Below, piece by piece: positions 1-8,682 of a DNA stretch of 64,000 bases. Location of the stretch: positions 1-64,000 of the forward strand of contig DASUWA010000019.1 in assembly GCA_036378675.1 (NCBI GenBank), given 5' to 3'. The translations under genes were made by a program, and so were the position numbers. Positions within the stretch are counted from its first letter, which is position 1. Every line of letters begins with the position of its first letter. The notes under the pieces were generated by a model. It saw only the letters and a program-made list of their open reading frames with translations. It had not been told where the DNA came from and ran no database searches. The DNA is from Acidimicrobiales bacterium (GTDB lineage Bacteria; Actinomycetota; Acidimicrobiia; Acidimicrobiales; Palsa-688).

Positions 1-1204
<1,204 letters not shown>

Positions 1205-1205
1205 C

Positions 1206-1234
1206 AGTAAACCGCCTCCGGAGAGTTAGTGCAA
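1206..1234 (-). promoter_or_regulatory. Predicted housekeeping promoter of groEL
   Basis: Read on the minus strand, TTGCAC (plus 1229-1234) and TTTACT (plus 1206-1211) are separated by 17 bp. They match the -35/-10 pattern and end immediately before the CIRCE element. The spacing and the position relative to the operator support the call; the -10 match is only 4 of 6. Confidence 0.55.
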
Positions 1235-1304
1235 GGTGGCTGTGAACCCACCCGAGACCCATCCGGCGGCGAGCTTTTCTGGAACCAAAATTCGTCGAGT
1301 CGGT

Positions 1305-1355
1305 CTTTTGTGGCAGGGACGTGCGGGTCGTCAAGCGGGGCGGCTGCCACAAAAG
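1305..1355. repeat. 12-bp inverted repeat in the groEL-upstream gap
   Basis: CTTTTGTGGCAG (1305-1316) and CTGCCACAAAAG (1344-1355) are perfect inverted copies separated by 27 bp. The gap 1235-1421 holds no recognisable gene. The element could be a regulator site with a looped spacer or an RNA stem; the loop is long for a terminator. Confidence 0.6.
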
Positions 1356-1392
1356 CGCCGGCTCCGGAATCAATGTTCCACAAAGGCAACCC

Positions 1393-1434
1393 CGCCGGCG
1401 GCCGTCGGTGAGTTAGGTGAGTTAGCCGCCGGCG
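1393..1434 (-). terminator. Hairpin overlapping the MoaD-like stop codon
   Basis: CGCCGGCGGC (1393-1402) pairs perfectly with GCCGCCGGCG (1425-1434). The loop holds two tandem copies of GGTGAGTTA (1407-1424), the second of which contains the stop codon of the MoaD-like gene. The 10-bp GC stem at a gene end suggests transcription termination or mRNA 3' stabilisation; there is no U-tract. Confidence 0.45.
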
Positions 1435-1697
1435 ACTGCAGGGACGATCGAGACGGTCGCGCCCTCCGCGACAGCCGTGTCGAGCCCGTCGAGAAAACGA
1501 ATGTCCTCGTCCGCGACGAACACGTTCACGAACCGCCGGAGCTTTCCAGCGTCATCGAAGAGGCGGTCGTGGAACCCGGGGTAGGCCACCTCGAGAGACT
1601 TCAGGACCTCTCCGACGCTCGTGCCGTCGAGCTGGACGTCGTTGTTCCCGCCGGCGAGTGGGCGCAGCTGGGTTGGGATGCGAACGGTGACGGCCAC
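1422..1697 (-). CDS. MoaD/ThiS-like ubiquitin-fold sulfur carrier
   Basis: This 91-residue protein starts MAVTVRIPTQLRPLAGG and ends in VAGG. The family uses the C-terminal Gly-Gly, which is adenylated and converted to a thiocarboxylate that donates sulfur to an acceptor. The length and beta-grasp-like pattern fit MoaD, ThiS or CysO. The ATG is one base from the end of the threonine synthase gene, so the two are surely co-transcribed. In mycobacteria the related CysO serves cysteine synthesis with CysM and Mec; here the partner is a threonine synthase-like PLP enzyme, and no Mec or CysM is nearby. The exact sulfur acceptor cannot be told from sequence. Confidence 0.85.
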   Translation of the reverse strand: MAVTVRIPTQLRPLAGGNNDVQLDGTSVGEVLKSLEVAYPGFHDRLFDDAGKLRRFVNVFVADEDIRFLDGLDTAVAEGATVSIVPAVAGG

Positions 1698-1698
1698 G

Positions 1699-3057
1699 TC
1701 AGAAAACCTCCGAGGGAAGCTCGACCGCCTCGGCGAAGGCGTCGAGGGTAGGTGGGATCACGGCAGTGGGACCGCAGTGCGGAGCGACGGCCTCGATCGT
1801 CTTCAGCCCGTTACCGGAGACGATCGCGACGACCCGCTCGTCGGGACGGATCGCACCCGAAGCCGCAAGCTGGGCCAGGGTGGCGATGGTCACCCCTCCG
1901 GCGGTCTCGGCGAAAATGCCCTCGGTCCGGGCGAGGAGCCGGATGCCCTCGACGATCTCCTCGTCGCTGACGGATCCGAACGTCCCGCCCGACTCGCGAA
2001 CTGCGTCGAGGGCGTAGGGCCCGTCGGCAGGGTTGCCGATGGCCAGCGACTTGGCGATCGTGTCCGGCTTGACCGGCTTGACCGCGTCCCAACCGGCGTC
2101 GAAGGCCGCGGCGATGGGCGAGCACCCCGCCGCCTGGGCACCCGAGATCCGCGAGTCCGCGGAGTCGATCAGGCCGACCAGCTCCAGCTCCTTGAATCCC
2201 TTGGCGACCTTGGTCAGCTGGCTGCCAGATGCGACCGGCACCACAACGTGGTCCGGAGCCTCCCACCCGAGCTGCTCGGCGATCTCGAACGCGAGCGTCT
2301 TCGATCCCTCGGCGTAGTAGGTGCGAACGTTGACGTTCACGAACGCCCACGAAGGCCGCTCGCCGGCGATCTCGGCACACAACCGGTTCACGTCGTCGTA
2401 GTTCCCGTCGATCGCGACGAGCTTCCCGCCGAACACGGCTGTGGTCACGACCTTGCCCGCCTCGAGGTCCGCCGGGATGAACACGACCGACTCCATGCCG
2501 GCGTGCGCCGCGTGTGCGGCGACCGAGTTCGCGAGGTTTCCGGTCGACGCCGCAGCGGCCACCTTGAACCCGAGTTCCTGTGCCTTGGTGAGAGCCACCG
2601 AGACGACCCGGTCCTTGAAAGATCCCGTCGGGTTGACCGTGTCGTTCTTGATCCACAGCTCGCCCAGGCCCAGCTCGGCGGCCAGACGGTCGGCCCTCAC
2701 GAGCGGGGTGAAGCCTGCGCCGAGGCTCACCGCTCCCTCAGCGCTCGCCGGAAGCAGGTCGGCGTAGCGCCAGATGGACGACGGGCCGGCGGCGATCCGC
2801 TCCGGCGACACCACCTTCCGGATCGCCTCGTAGTCGTAGACCACCTCGAGTGGCCCGAAACACCACTCACAAAAATGGAGGGCCTCGGCGGGGTAGGGGT
2901 GGCCGCATTCCCGGCACCGGAGTCCTTCTACGTATGGCAACGATTCCTCCTCGTAGCTCATCGAGTCGGGCATTGGCACCGTGATCCTCACCAGGAGGCC
3001 GGTTGCCTCGGCTTCAAAGGGCCCGTCCCTCAGCCGATCTAGATAAGTTGCGGCCAT
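1699..3057 (-). CDS. thrC: Threonine synthase (PLP-dependent, zinc-ribbon N-terminus)
   Basis: This 452-residue fold-type II PLP enzyme is expected to convert O-phosphohomoserine to threonine. The N-terminal part carries a zinc-ribbon-like CRECG and CEWCFGPL around residues 48-69. The PLP lysine lies in NPTGSFKDR near residue 143, and glycine-rich phosphate-binding segments follow (AASTGN, SGNGLK). The start is uncertain: the upstream ATG at 3057 is annotated, but ATGs at 2973 and 2961 would give a protein beginning nearer the zinc ribbon. It is directly followed by the MoaD-like carrier and divergent from gpgS. A cysteate or cysteine-type synthase activity is possible in view of the carrier, but threonine synthase is the best family match. 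Confidence 0.88.
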   Translation of the reverse strand: MAATYLDRLRDGPFEAEATGLLVRITVPMPDSMSYEEESLPYVEGLRCRECGHPYPAEALHFCEWCFGPLEVVYDYEAIRKVVSPERIAAGPSSIWRYADLLPASAEGAVSLGAGFTPLVRADRLAAELGLGELWIKNDTVNPTGSFKDRVVSVALTKAQELGFKVAAAASTGNLANSVAAHAAHAGMESVVFIPADLEAGKVVTTAVFGGKLVAIDGNYDDVNRLCAEIAGERPSWAFVNVNVRTYYAEGSKTLAFEIAEQLGWEAPDHVVVPVASGSQLTKVAKGFKELELVGLIDSADSRISGAQAAGCSPIAAAFDAGWDAVKPVKPDTIAKSLAIGNPADGPYALDAVRESGGTFGSVSDEEIVEGIRLLARTEGIFAETAGGVTIATLAQLAASGAIRPDERVVAIVSGNGLKTIEAVAPHCGPTAVIPPTLDAFAEAVELPSEVF

Positions 3058-3115
3058 CGTACCTGGTCAGCCCCCAGTCGTCATATCGGTTTCTCGTGGC
3101 AGGATGTAGCCCGGC

Positions 3116-4018
3116 ATGCTGCGGACTTTCAGCTCCAGGGACTTCCCCGCCGAGCGGGTATTTGCCGCGAAAAAAGGGCGGAGGTTGTCGGTCTGCCTTC
3201 CTGCCCGCAACGAGGCGGAGACGATCGGCCAGACGGTCGCCGTGGTGCAGCGCGAGCTCGTAGAACGGGTCCCGGTCGTCGACGAACTGGTAGTCATCGA
3301 CGACGGCTCGACCGACGACACGGCCGCCGTCGCAGCAGCCGCCGGAGCGAAGGTATTCGACAGTTCCGCGGTGCTGCCTGAATACGGGACGGAACACGGG
3401 AAGGGACAGGCGATGTGGCGGGGCGTCCACGTCACGAGCGGCGACGTCGTGGTCTTCTGCGACGCGGACATCCGCAGCTTCGACCCGGGCTTCGTGCTGG
3501 GGCTTGCCGGGCCGCTCCTCACGAGGGACGACGTGACCGCTGTCAAGGGCTTCTACGACCGGCCGGTGAACGGGCAACTCGGCGAAGGCGGGCGGGTGAC
3601 GGAGCTGATGGCCAGGCCGCTGATCTCGGTCTTTTTTCCGCACCTTTCCGGGCTGCACCAGCCCCTTGCCGGCGAGCTGGCGGCTTGCAGGGAAGTGCTC
3701 GAGTCGGTTCCGTTCGTGGGCGGGTACGGAGTCGATCTCGGGCTGCTCATCGACATCACCGGGCAGTTCGGTTCCGGCGGACTTGTCCAGTGCGACCTGG
3801 GGGAACGGATCCACCGGAACCGGCCGTTGTCCGAGCTCGGTGTCCAGTCGCTGGCGATATTGCAGCTCGTGCTCGAGCGCGCCGGGCTCGCCGAGGAGAA
3901 CGCCGCCGCGTTCGGCTGGACCGCCCACCTGGTACGGCCGGGATCCGAGCCGGTACCGGTGACCTTCGTGGAGCGGCCGCCGCTGGCGGACGTCCCCGCC
4001 CATCGCAAGACCGCGTAG
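3116..4018 (+). CDS. gpgS: Glucosyl-3-phosphoglycerate synthase (GT81)
   Basis: This 300-residue GT-A glycosyltransferase transfers glucose from an NDP-glucose to 3-phosphoglycerate, the first step toward glucosylglycerate and the mycobacterial methylglucose polysaccharides. The family start SVCLPARNEAETIG is at about residues 25-38, followed by VIDDGSTDDT and the metal-binding DAD in FCDADI near residue 119. PFVGGYGVDLGLL, typical of GpgS, lies near residue 202. Length equals the family norm. A glycerate kinase follows convergently and trehalose genes lie beyond it, which suggests a compatible-solute locus. No GpgP phosphatase is visible in the window. Confidence 0.92.
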   Translation: MLRTFSSRDFPAERVFAAKKGRRLSVCLPARNEAETIGQTVAVVQRELVERVPVVDELVVIDDGSTDDTAAVAAAAGAKVFDSSAVLPEYGTEHGKGQAMWRGVHVTSGDVVVFCDADIRSFDPGFVLGLAGPLLTRDDVTAVKGFYDRPVNGQLGEGGRVTELMARPLISVFFPHLSGLHQPLAGELAACREVLESVPFVGGYGVDLGLLIDITGQFGSGGLVQCDLGERIHRNRPLSELGVQSLAILQLVLERAGLAEENAAAFGWTAHLVRPGSEPVPVTFVERPPLADVPAHRKTA

Positions 4019-4024
4019 TCGAGG

Positions 4025-4042
4025 TAGCCGGAATCCCGGCTA
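4025..4042. terminator. Small hairpin between convergent gpgS and glycerate kinase
   Basis: TAGCCGG (4025-4031) and CCGGCTA (4036-4042) form a perfect 7-bp stem with a 4-base loop. It lies in the 21-bp gap between two convergent genes and overlaps the glycerate kinase stop codon. A bidirectional terminator is plausible; no U-tract is present. Confidence 0.4.
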
Positions 4043-5032
4043 GACACCGTCCAGGACGGCGCCCACCACCTCCGAAACAGCTCCGAGCGTGTCGTTCATC
4101 GCCCGCTCCTCGCCGACCGAACCGACCAGGGTCGTGATCGACGCCGCACCAGAAACCCCGTCGTCCGCATCACCGGCCACCACGGCCACCGGCACGCCGA
4201 GCTCCCGGGCGAGGTCGACAACGCCGCCGACTGCCTTCCCGTTGAACGATTCCTCGTCCAGGTAGCCCTCGCCGGTGACGACCAGATCCGCCCCCTCGAT
4301 CCTCTCGGCCAGCTCGATTCGCTCGGCGACAACCTCGAACCCGCTGACAAGAGTCGCTCCCAACGCGGCGAGCCCACCCGCGAGCCCCCCGGCCGCACCG
4401 GAGCCTTCGATCGCCTGGACGTCCACACCGAACCGTTCCCGGTACACCTGGGCGAGGCGCTCGAGCCTGCGAAAAAGCAGCTCGACCTGCGCCGCCGACG
4501 CGCCCTTCTGCGGAGCGAAGATCGCCGCGGCGTCCGTGAATCGCGTCGTGACATCACACGCGACGATCATGTCGACCCCCGCGAGCCGGCTGTGCGGTTC
4601 GAGCACCTCGAGGGCTCCCCAACCTCCGTCGGTTGTCGCGGTGCCACCCATCCCGATGAGCAAACGGCGCGCCCCGGCCTTGACCGCCGCGGCGATCAGC
4701 TCGCCGGCGCCGGCGGTGTCAGCGCGAACCGGGTCGTTGCGTTTCGGTCCGCCGGCGAGGATGAGACCGGAGGCCATTGCGGATTCGATTGCGGCGGTGT
4801 TTTCGTCGAGCTCGTACCACGCGGCGTCGACGGGGTCACCCAGCGGTCCTCGCACGCTGACGTGACGGGGACGGCCGCCGAGGACCGAGCAGAAGCCCTC
4901 GCCGCCATCCGAAACGGGAGCGACGTCAACCGACCAACCCGAGGACCGGGCTGCACCGGCGATCGCCTCGGCGATCTGCTGGGCTGACGCCGTTCCGCGG
5001 AACTTGTCGGGCGCAGCCACGAGACGAGGCAT
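4040..5032 (-). CDS. Glycerate kinase (GlxK/GckA-type fold family)
   Basis: This 330-residue cytoplasmic kinase phosphorylates D-glycerate with ATP to a phosphoglycerate. Family hallmarks are PDKFRGTASAQQIAEAI near residue 9, PVSDGGEGF near residue 40, GMGGTATTDGGWGALE near residue 131 and GSGAAGGLAGGL near residue 210. Length is slightly short of the usual 370-380 but contains all conserved blocks. Convergent gpgS makes phosphoglycerate-linked solutes, so this kinase may recycle glycerate released from glucosylglycerate (inference). Whether it forms 2- or 3-phosphoglycerate is not visible. Confidence 0.9.
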   Translation of the reverse strand: MPRLVAAPDKFRGTASAQQIAEAIAGAARSSGWSVDVAPVSDGGEGFCSVLGGRPRHVSVRGPLGDPVDAAWYELDENTAAIESAMASGLILAGGPKRNDPVRADTAGAGELIAAAVKAGARRLLIGMGGTATTDGGWGALEVLEPHSRLAGVDMIVACDVTTRFTDAAAIFAPQKGASAAQVELLFRRLERLAQVYRERFGVDVQAIEGSGAAGGLAGGLAALGATLVSGFEVVAERIELAERIEGADLVVTGEGYLDEESFNGKAVGGVVDLARELGVPVAVVAGDADDGVSGAASITTLVGSVGEERAMNDTLGAVSEVVGAVLDGV

Positions 5033-5111
5033 GCGTCTAATACTGCACCGATCCGTCGTGATCGCGGCCCGGTACCGGGCCCACCGCCGCTGTCGCTAGC
5101 GTCGAGCAGGC

Positions 5112-6488
5112 ATGCCCCCCAAACGCCCGCTCGTCGTCATGTCGAACCGGGGACCGTTGAGCTTCGGCCGTGACGCGACCGGGGACCTGCGCGCCAAGAG
5201 GGGGGCCGGCGGGCTGGTCGTCACGCTCGGTCCGGGCGTCCAACGGGAACAGGCGCTCTGGGTCGCGGCTGCCTCCTCGCCCGACGACATCGACGCGGCC
5301 AGATCGGGGCTGCTCGACGCCGAGGGTTTCCACATGCGGGCCGTGGAGATCGACGAGGCGACCTACCGGGCCTATTACGACGTGGTTGCCAACCAGACCC
5401 TGTGGTTCTGCATCCATGGGCTGTGGGACCTCCCCCGCCGTCCGAGGTTCGACCGCCGCTGGACCGAAGCCTGGGAGGCGTTCCGGAACGTGAACGAGCG
5501 CTTTGCGTCCCTGGCCGCGGAGTTCGCCGCCGAAGGTGGGACGGTCCTGGTCCAGGACTACCAGCTCGCGCTGGCACCCGCCCTGCTTACTCGCTTGCGG
5601 CCCGACCTGCGGGTGGTGGCGTTCCTCCACACGCCGTGGTGCACACCGGAGGAGCTCGGAGTGCTGCCGGACCACGCGGCTGACGAGCTGATAGAGGGCT
5701 TGGCCCAGGTCGACGCGTGTGGTTTTCACTCCCGGCGGTGGGCGGATGCCTTCCTCGCTTGCTGCCGTGAACGGTTGGGCCGCGAGCCGTCAGTGTTCGT
5801 AGCGCCGGCCGCTGCCGATGCCGATGATCTGCACGCCGTTGCGGCGTCGCCGGAGTGCGCCAGAGAATTGGCCCGGCTGGACGATCTGGTGGGCGACCGC
5901 CGAGTGATCGTCCGGGTCGACCGGATGGAGCTGTCCAAGAACGTGCTCCGCGGATTCTGGGCCTTCGACGAGCTCCTCGACACTCGGCCGGACCTTCGTG
6001 GCCGGGTGGTGTTCGCGGCGAAGCTGTACCCGTCGCGCCAGGGCGTAGCCGACTACCTTTCCTACGCCCAGGAGGTTCAGACTCTCGCCGATCGGGTCAA
6101 CGCCCGGTGGGCGACCCCGGACTGGACGCCGATCGTCATCGACTCCAAGGACAACCACGTCGCCGCCGTCGCGGCACTCAAGCGGGCTGACGTGCTCCTG
6201 GTGAACCCGATCCGGGACGGCCTGAACCTGGTGGCCAAGGAGGGCCCGCTCGTGAACGACCGCGACGGAGTGCTGGTGCTCAGCCGCAACGCCGGCGCGT
6301 GGGACGAGCTGTCTGAACACGCGCTCGGCATCAACCCGTTCAATGTCAGCGGGACCGCCGCCGCGCTTGGCGAGGCGCTCGATATGGGCGCCGGCGAGCG
6401 GGCCGAGCGGGCCAAGGCGCTGCGCGAGGCGGTCGAGGCCCGTACACCGCTGGACTGGTTCGACGACCTGCTGGCGGCGGCCGGCTGA
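5112..6488 (+). CDS. otsA: Alpha,alpha-trehalose-phosphate synthase (GT20)
   Basis: This 458-residue GT-B enzyme joins NDP-glucose and glucose-6-phosphate to give trehalose-6-phosphate. MSNRGP near residues 10-15, HTPW near residue 177, RVDRMELSKNVLRG near residue 274 and NPIRDGLNLVAKE near residue 365 are the donor and acceptor site motifs of the family. It starts 79 bp from the divergent glycerate kinase and is convergent with the phosphatase gene otsB, so synthesis and dephosphorylation are encoded side by side on opposite strands. Several residues differ from the E. coli enzyme, as in other actinobacterial OtsA homologues, but the active-site blocks are intact. Confidence 0.92.
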   Translation: MPPKRPLVVMSNRGPLSFGRDATGDLRAKRGAGGLVVTLGPGVQREQALWVAAASSPDDIDAARSGLLDAEGFHMRAVEIDEATYRAYYDVVANQTLWFCIHGLWDLPRRPRFDRRWTEAWEAFRNVNERFASLAAEFAAEGGTVLVQDYQLALAPALLTRLRPDLRVVAFLHTPWCTPEELGVLPDHAADELIEGLAQVDACGFHSRRWADAFLACCRERLGREPSVFVAPAAADADDLHAVAASPECARELARLDDLVGDRRVIVRVDRMELSKNVLRGFWAFDELLDTRPDLRGRVVFAAKLYPSRQGVADYLSYAQEVQTLADRVNARWATPDWTPIVIDSKDNHVAAVAALKRADVLLVNPIRDGLNLVAKEGPLVNDRDGVLVLSRNAGAWDELSEHALGINPFNVSGTAAALGEALDMGAGERAERAKALREAVEARTPLDWFDDLLAAAG

Positions 6489-6540
6489 GCTTTGATGCCT
6501 CCGGCCATCGACGCCGTTCTATATCGCTTTACATGCCGGC

Positions 6541-6580
6541 TGGGTAGACTTAAGGAACTATAGTTCCCTTTCCTTACCCA
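6541..6580. terminator. Palindromic hairpin between convergent otsA and otsB
   Basis: GGAACTATAGTTCC (6554-6567) is a perfect 14-bp palindrome nested inside TGGGTA (6541-6546) and TACCCA (6575-6580). It sits in an unusually AT-rich gap between convergent genes and overlaps the otsB stop codon. This fits a bidirectional terminator. Confidence 0.5.
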
Positions 6581-7329
6581 GGACGGTCGCCGGCGAGCGC
6601 CCGAAGCACCCCTAGGACGCCGTGCGGTCCGTCCACCACGATGTCCGCGGCATCGACGACCGCCGGCGGCGTCTCGTCCCCGATTCCCGATCGGACGGCA
6701 ACCGCGAGCGTGGCGACACCGCGAGAACGGAGCGTCGCCAAGGTTCGGAACGCCGGCAGATCTCCGAGGTCGTCGCCCAAGTAACAGACCGCGGCGAGCC
6801 CCTCGGCGAAGCTCGCCACCACGGTGCCCTTGTCGGTCTCGACCGGCGGTCTCAGCTCGACCGACATCTTCCCGGGGTGGGCAACGAGGCCGGTTGCTGC
6901 AGCTTGGGCGGCGGCGAACGACTCCACCCATGCGGCCAGGGACGGCGCCTTCCGGTAGTGCAGCGTGACCGTGAGCCCTTTGCGCTCGACTCCCAAGCCG
7001 GCGAAACGAACTGGGTCCTGCGCCGCCTGTCTCTCGGCCTCGTCTGCCACGTTTGCGACGGATTGCAGGAACCGGGCGGCTCCCGGAGAGGCTTGGGCGG
7101 CGGGCAGCTCGGCCAGCTGGCTTTCAAGCCCGTACAAGCCGACCAGCTCGGTGCGACCGGCGCCGGCGAGGTTCGCGACCAGGTAGGCGACCGGCCGTCC
7201 CGATACGACGGCCACCTTTGCGAACCTGCCGGCCAACCTGGCGAGCAGCTCTGCGGAGCCCTCAACAGGACGGGCTGCGTCGGGATCTTCAACGATAGGC
7301 GCGAGAGTTCCGTCGAAGTCGACGAACAC
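6574..7329 (-). CDS. otsB: Trehalose-6-phosphate phosphatase (HAD family), N-terminus uncertain
   Basis: This HAD phosphatase should release trehalose from trehalose-6-phosphate. The first motif DFDGT lies at residues 4-8, VSGRP at about 42 and GDDLGD at about 191-196. The annotated start is the GTG at 7329, which puts motif I at the very N-terminus. The same frame stays open upstream and reads PFIERPDSAG directly before VFVDFDG, the kind of lead-in many OtsB proteins have. It then reads repeated SGEPL units. No ATG, GTG or TTG occurs in that frame between 7330 and about 7764. Either the short form is real, a non-standard start is used, or the gene is reached by frameshift or reinitiation from the LytR_C gene. 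Confidence 0.8.
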   Translation of the reverse strand: MFVDFDGTLAPIVEDPDAARPVEGSAELLARLAGRFAKVAVVSGRPVAYLVANLAGAGRTELVGLYGLESQLAELPAAQASPGAARFLQSVANVADEAERQAAQDPVRFAGLGVERKGLTVTLHYRKAPSLAAWVESFAAAQAAATGLVAHPGKMSVELRPPVETDKGTVVASFAEGLAAVCYLGDDLGDLPAFRTLATLRSRGVATLAVAVRSGIGDETPPAVVDAADIVVDGPHGVLGVLRALAGDRPG

Positions 7330-7417
7330 TCCCGCCGAATCGGGTCGCTCGATGAAGGGGCGGATCAGTCCAGGGTCGATCGGGGGAGTTTGGCCAGGCA
7401 GAGATGTCTCGGACTGA

Positions 7418-7522
7418 GGTTCGCCGGACAGCGGTTCGCCGGACAGCGGTTCGCCGGACAGCGGTTCGCCGGACAGCGGTTCGCCGGACAGCGGTTCGCC
7501 GGACAGCGGTTCGCCGGACAGC
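7418..7522. repeat. Seven perfect copies of a 15-bp tandem repeat upstream of otsB
   Basis: The unit GGTTCGCCGGACAGC is repeated seven times without change. TGTCTCGG occurs at both ends (7405-7412 and 7525-7532), exactly 120 bp apart and in phase, so diverged partial units flank the array. The period is a multiple of three. On the minus strand in the otsB frame it reads (SGEPL)n. Copy number is likely to vary between strains by slippage without breaking the frame. Confidence 0.95.
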
Positions 7523-7550
7523 GGTGTCTCGGTCAGATCTTGATCTGCGA

Positions 7551-8081
7551 TCAGGCGCTGTTCGCGAGGTCCGGACCGATCACCAGCACGAGGTTGGCCT
7601 TGGACCGCTCGCTCGTCGGGATGGGCGCGCTCGCCGGCGCGGGAATGGTCGTGTTGACCGCAGACGGGCTCAAGCCAACAGCGGTCGCCAAGGCGTACGC
7701 CTCCGGCAGGTACCCAGGCGTCTCGACGTAGATCGCCGACTGCGTGACCCTCGACGTGGTGTCGTCAGGAGCGAGAGTGTTGTAGCCGGGGCTCGTCCGC
7801 AGCTTGGTCGACCAGCGGCTGGCCAGGTTCCCGCTGCCGGTCCCGTTGAGCACTTGAAGTTTCACGCTCGCCGCCGGAATTGCCGTGGTGGTTGACGTGG
7901 TCGGGGCGACGGTGGTCGGCGGAGCGGCCGACGCCCTGCTGGTCGGGGCGGAGGCGGCGGAGTGGGTACTCGGGTTGTGGTGGAGAACGAGCACTCCGAT
8001 CACGACCGCGACGACAATGACCAAGGCGGCCTTTCCCGCGTGGACTCCCCCCCCGGGCGAAGGTCCGGCGCGGCGGTTCAC
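7551..8081 (-). CDS. Membrane-anchored LytR C-terminal domain protein
   Basis: This 176-residue protein has a cytoplasmic N-terminus, one membrane helix at about residues 17-34 (AALVIVVAVVIGVLVL), a Ser/Thr/Pro/Ala-rich linker to about residue 72, and a LytR_C domain beginning VKLQVLNGTGSGNLA. LytR_C domains are found in cell-envelope proteins, alone or after LytR-CpsA-Psr catalytic domains; no catalytic domain is present here. The start ATG overlaps the stop of the DUF3263 gene by four bases, so they are translationally coupled. The same pair occurs in mycobacteria (Rv0430-Rv0431-like), from memory. Its role is unknown. Confidence 0.85.
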   Translation of the reverse strand: MNRRAGPSPGGGVHAGKAALVIVVAVVIGVLVLHHNPSTHSAASAPTSRASAAPPTTVAPTTSTTTAIPAASVKLQVLNGTGSGNLASRWSTKLRTSPGYNTLAPDDTTSRVTQSAIYVETPGYLPEAYALATAVGLSPSAVNTTIPAPASAPIPTSERSKANLVLVIGPDLANSA

Positions 8082-8338
8082 CTCGCTCTCCCGCCCCCGG
8101 CCGGACGCCCTTCGTAGCGGGCTCGCCGGCGTTGGTCGCGAGCTCTTCGAAGCCGGCGCACCACGAGAGGGTCAAACGCGTCAGCTTCCTCCGAGTCGAT
8201 CAGTGAGGCGAGGATCTGGCGGTACCGCGTCGCGGACAAACCGAATCGCTCTCGAATGGCCTCCTCCTTGCGCACCGGCTCGGTCCACCAGGACCGCTCG
8301 AAGTCGAGCACCGCGCGGTCGCGCTCGGAGAGTCCCAT
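8078..8338 (-). CDS. DUF3263 family small protein
   Basis: This 86-residue basic protein starts MGLSERDRAVLDFERSWW and continues with a helix-turn-helix-like stretch KEEAIRERFGLSATRYRQIL, followed by an Arg-rich tail. That pattern is the actinobacterial DUF3263 family, which may bind DNA judging by the helix-turn-helix shape (inference). It is coupled through a 4-bp ATGA overlap to the LytR_C protein downstream. Function is not known. Confidence 0.82.
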   Translation of the reverse strand: MGLSERDRAVLDFERSWWTEPVRKEEAIRERFGLSATRYRQILASLIDSEEADAFDPLVVRRLRRARDQRRRARYEGRPAGGGRAR

Positions 8339-8682
8339 CCGTTGGAGCTTTCCATCCCTGAGGGATACGGATCAAGCACCCTGGCAACAGCTGCCTGCCA
8401 GCACCACCAGGCATTCGGTTTCCGGTTTTTCCGCCACCTGTTCGCTGAACCCACCCCACCGGGTAAACAGCCACCACGGAACGCATTTGCGCTCGCGCTT
8501 TCGGTGGTATACCCGGCGGCAGTCGTCTCCGATTCGGGGCGCTGGTAGGCGCCACCGCGGCCGGTCTCTGCCTAGTCGTCTACCTCCTGATCCCGGCCGG
8601 CCGGGACGCCCGCCTGGTCACAACTCTCTCCGGTCAGCACGGCGCGGTTCCCGCCGCTATCCAAATCGCCCACCGGATCGAG
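8339..8682. other. Divergent gap between DUF3263 and a secreted-protein gene
   Basis: No complete gene is recognised in these 344 bases. From 8536 to 8682 the plus strand is open in the frame of the following gene and encodes a hydrophobic stretch (GALVGATAAGLCLVVYLLIP). No ATG, GTG or TTG lies between the upstream stop at 8464 and position 8683, so this potential membrane anchor has no standard start codon. Confidence 0.5.
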
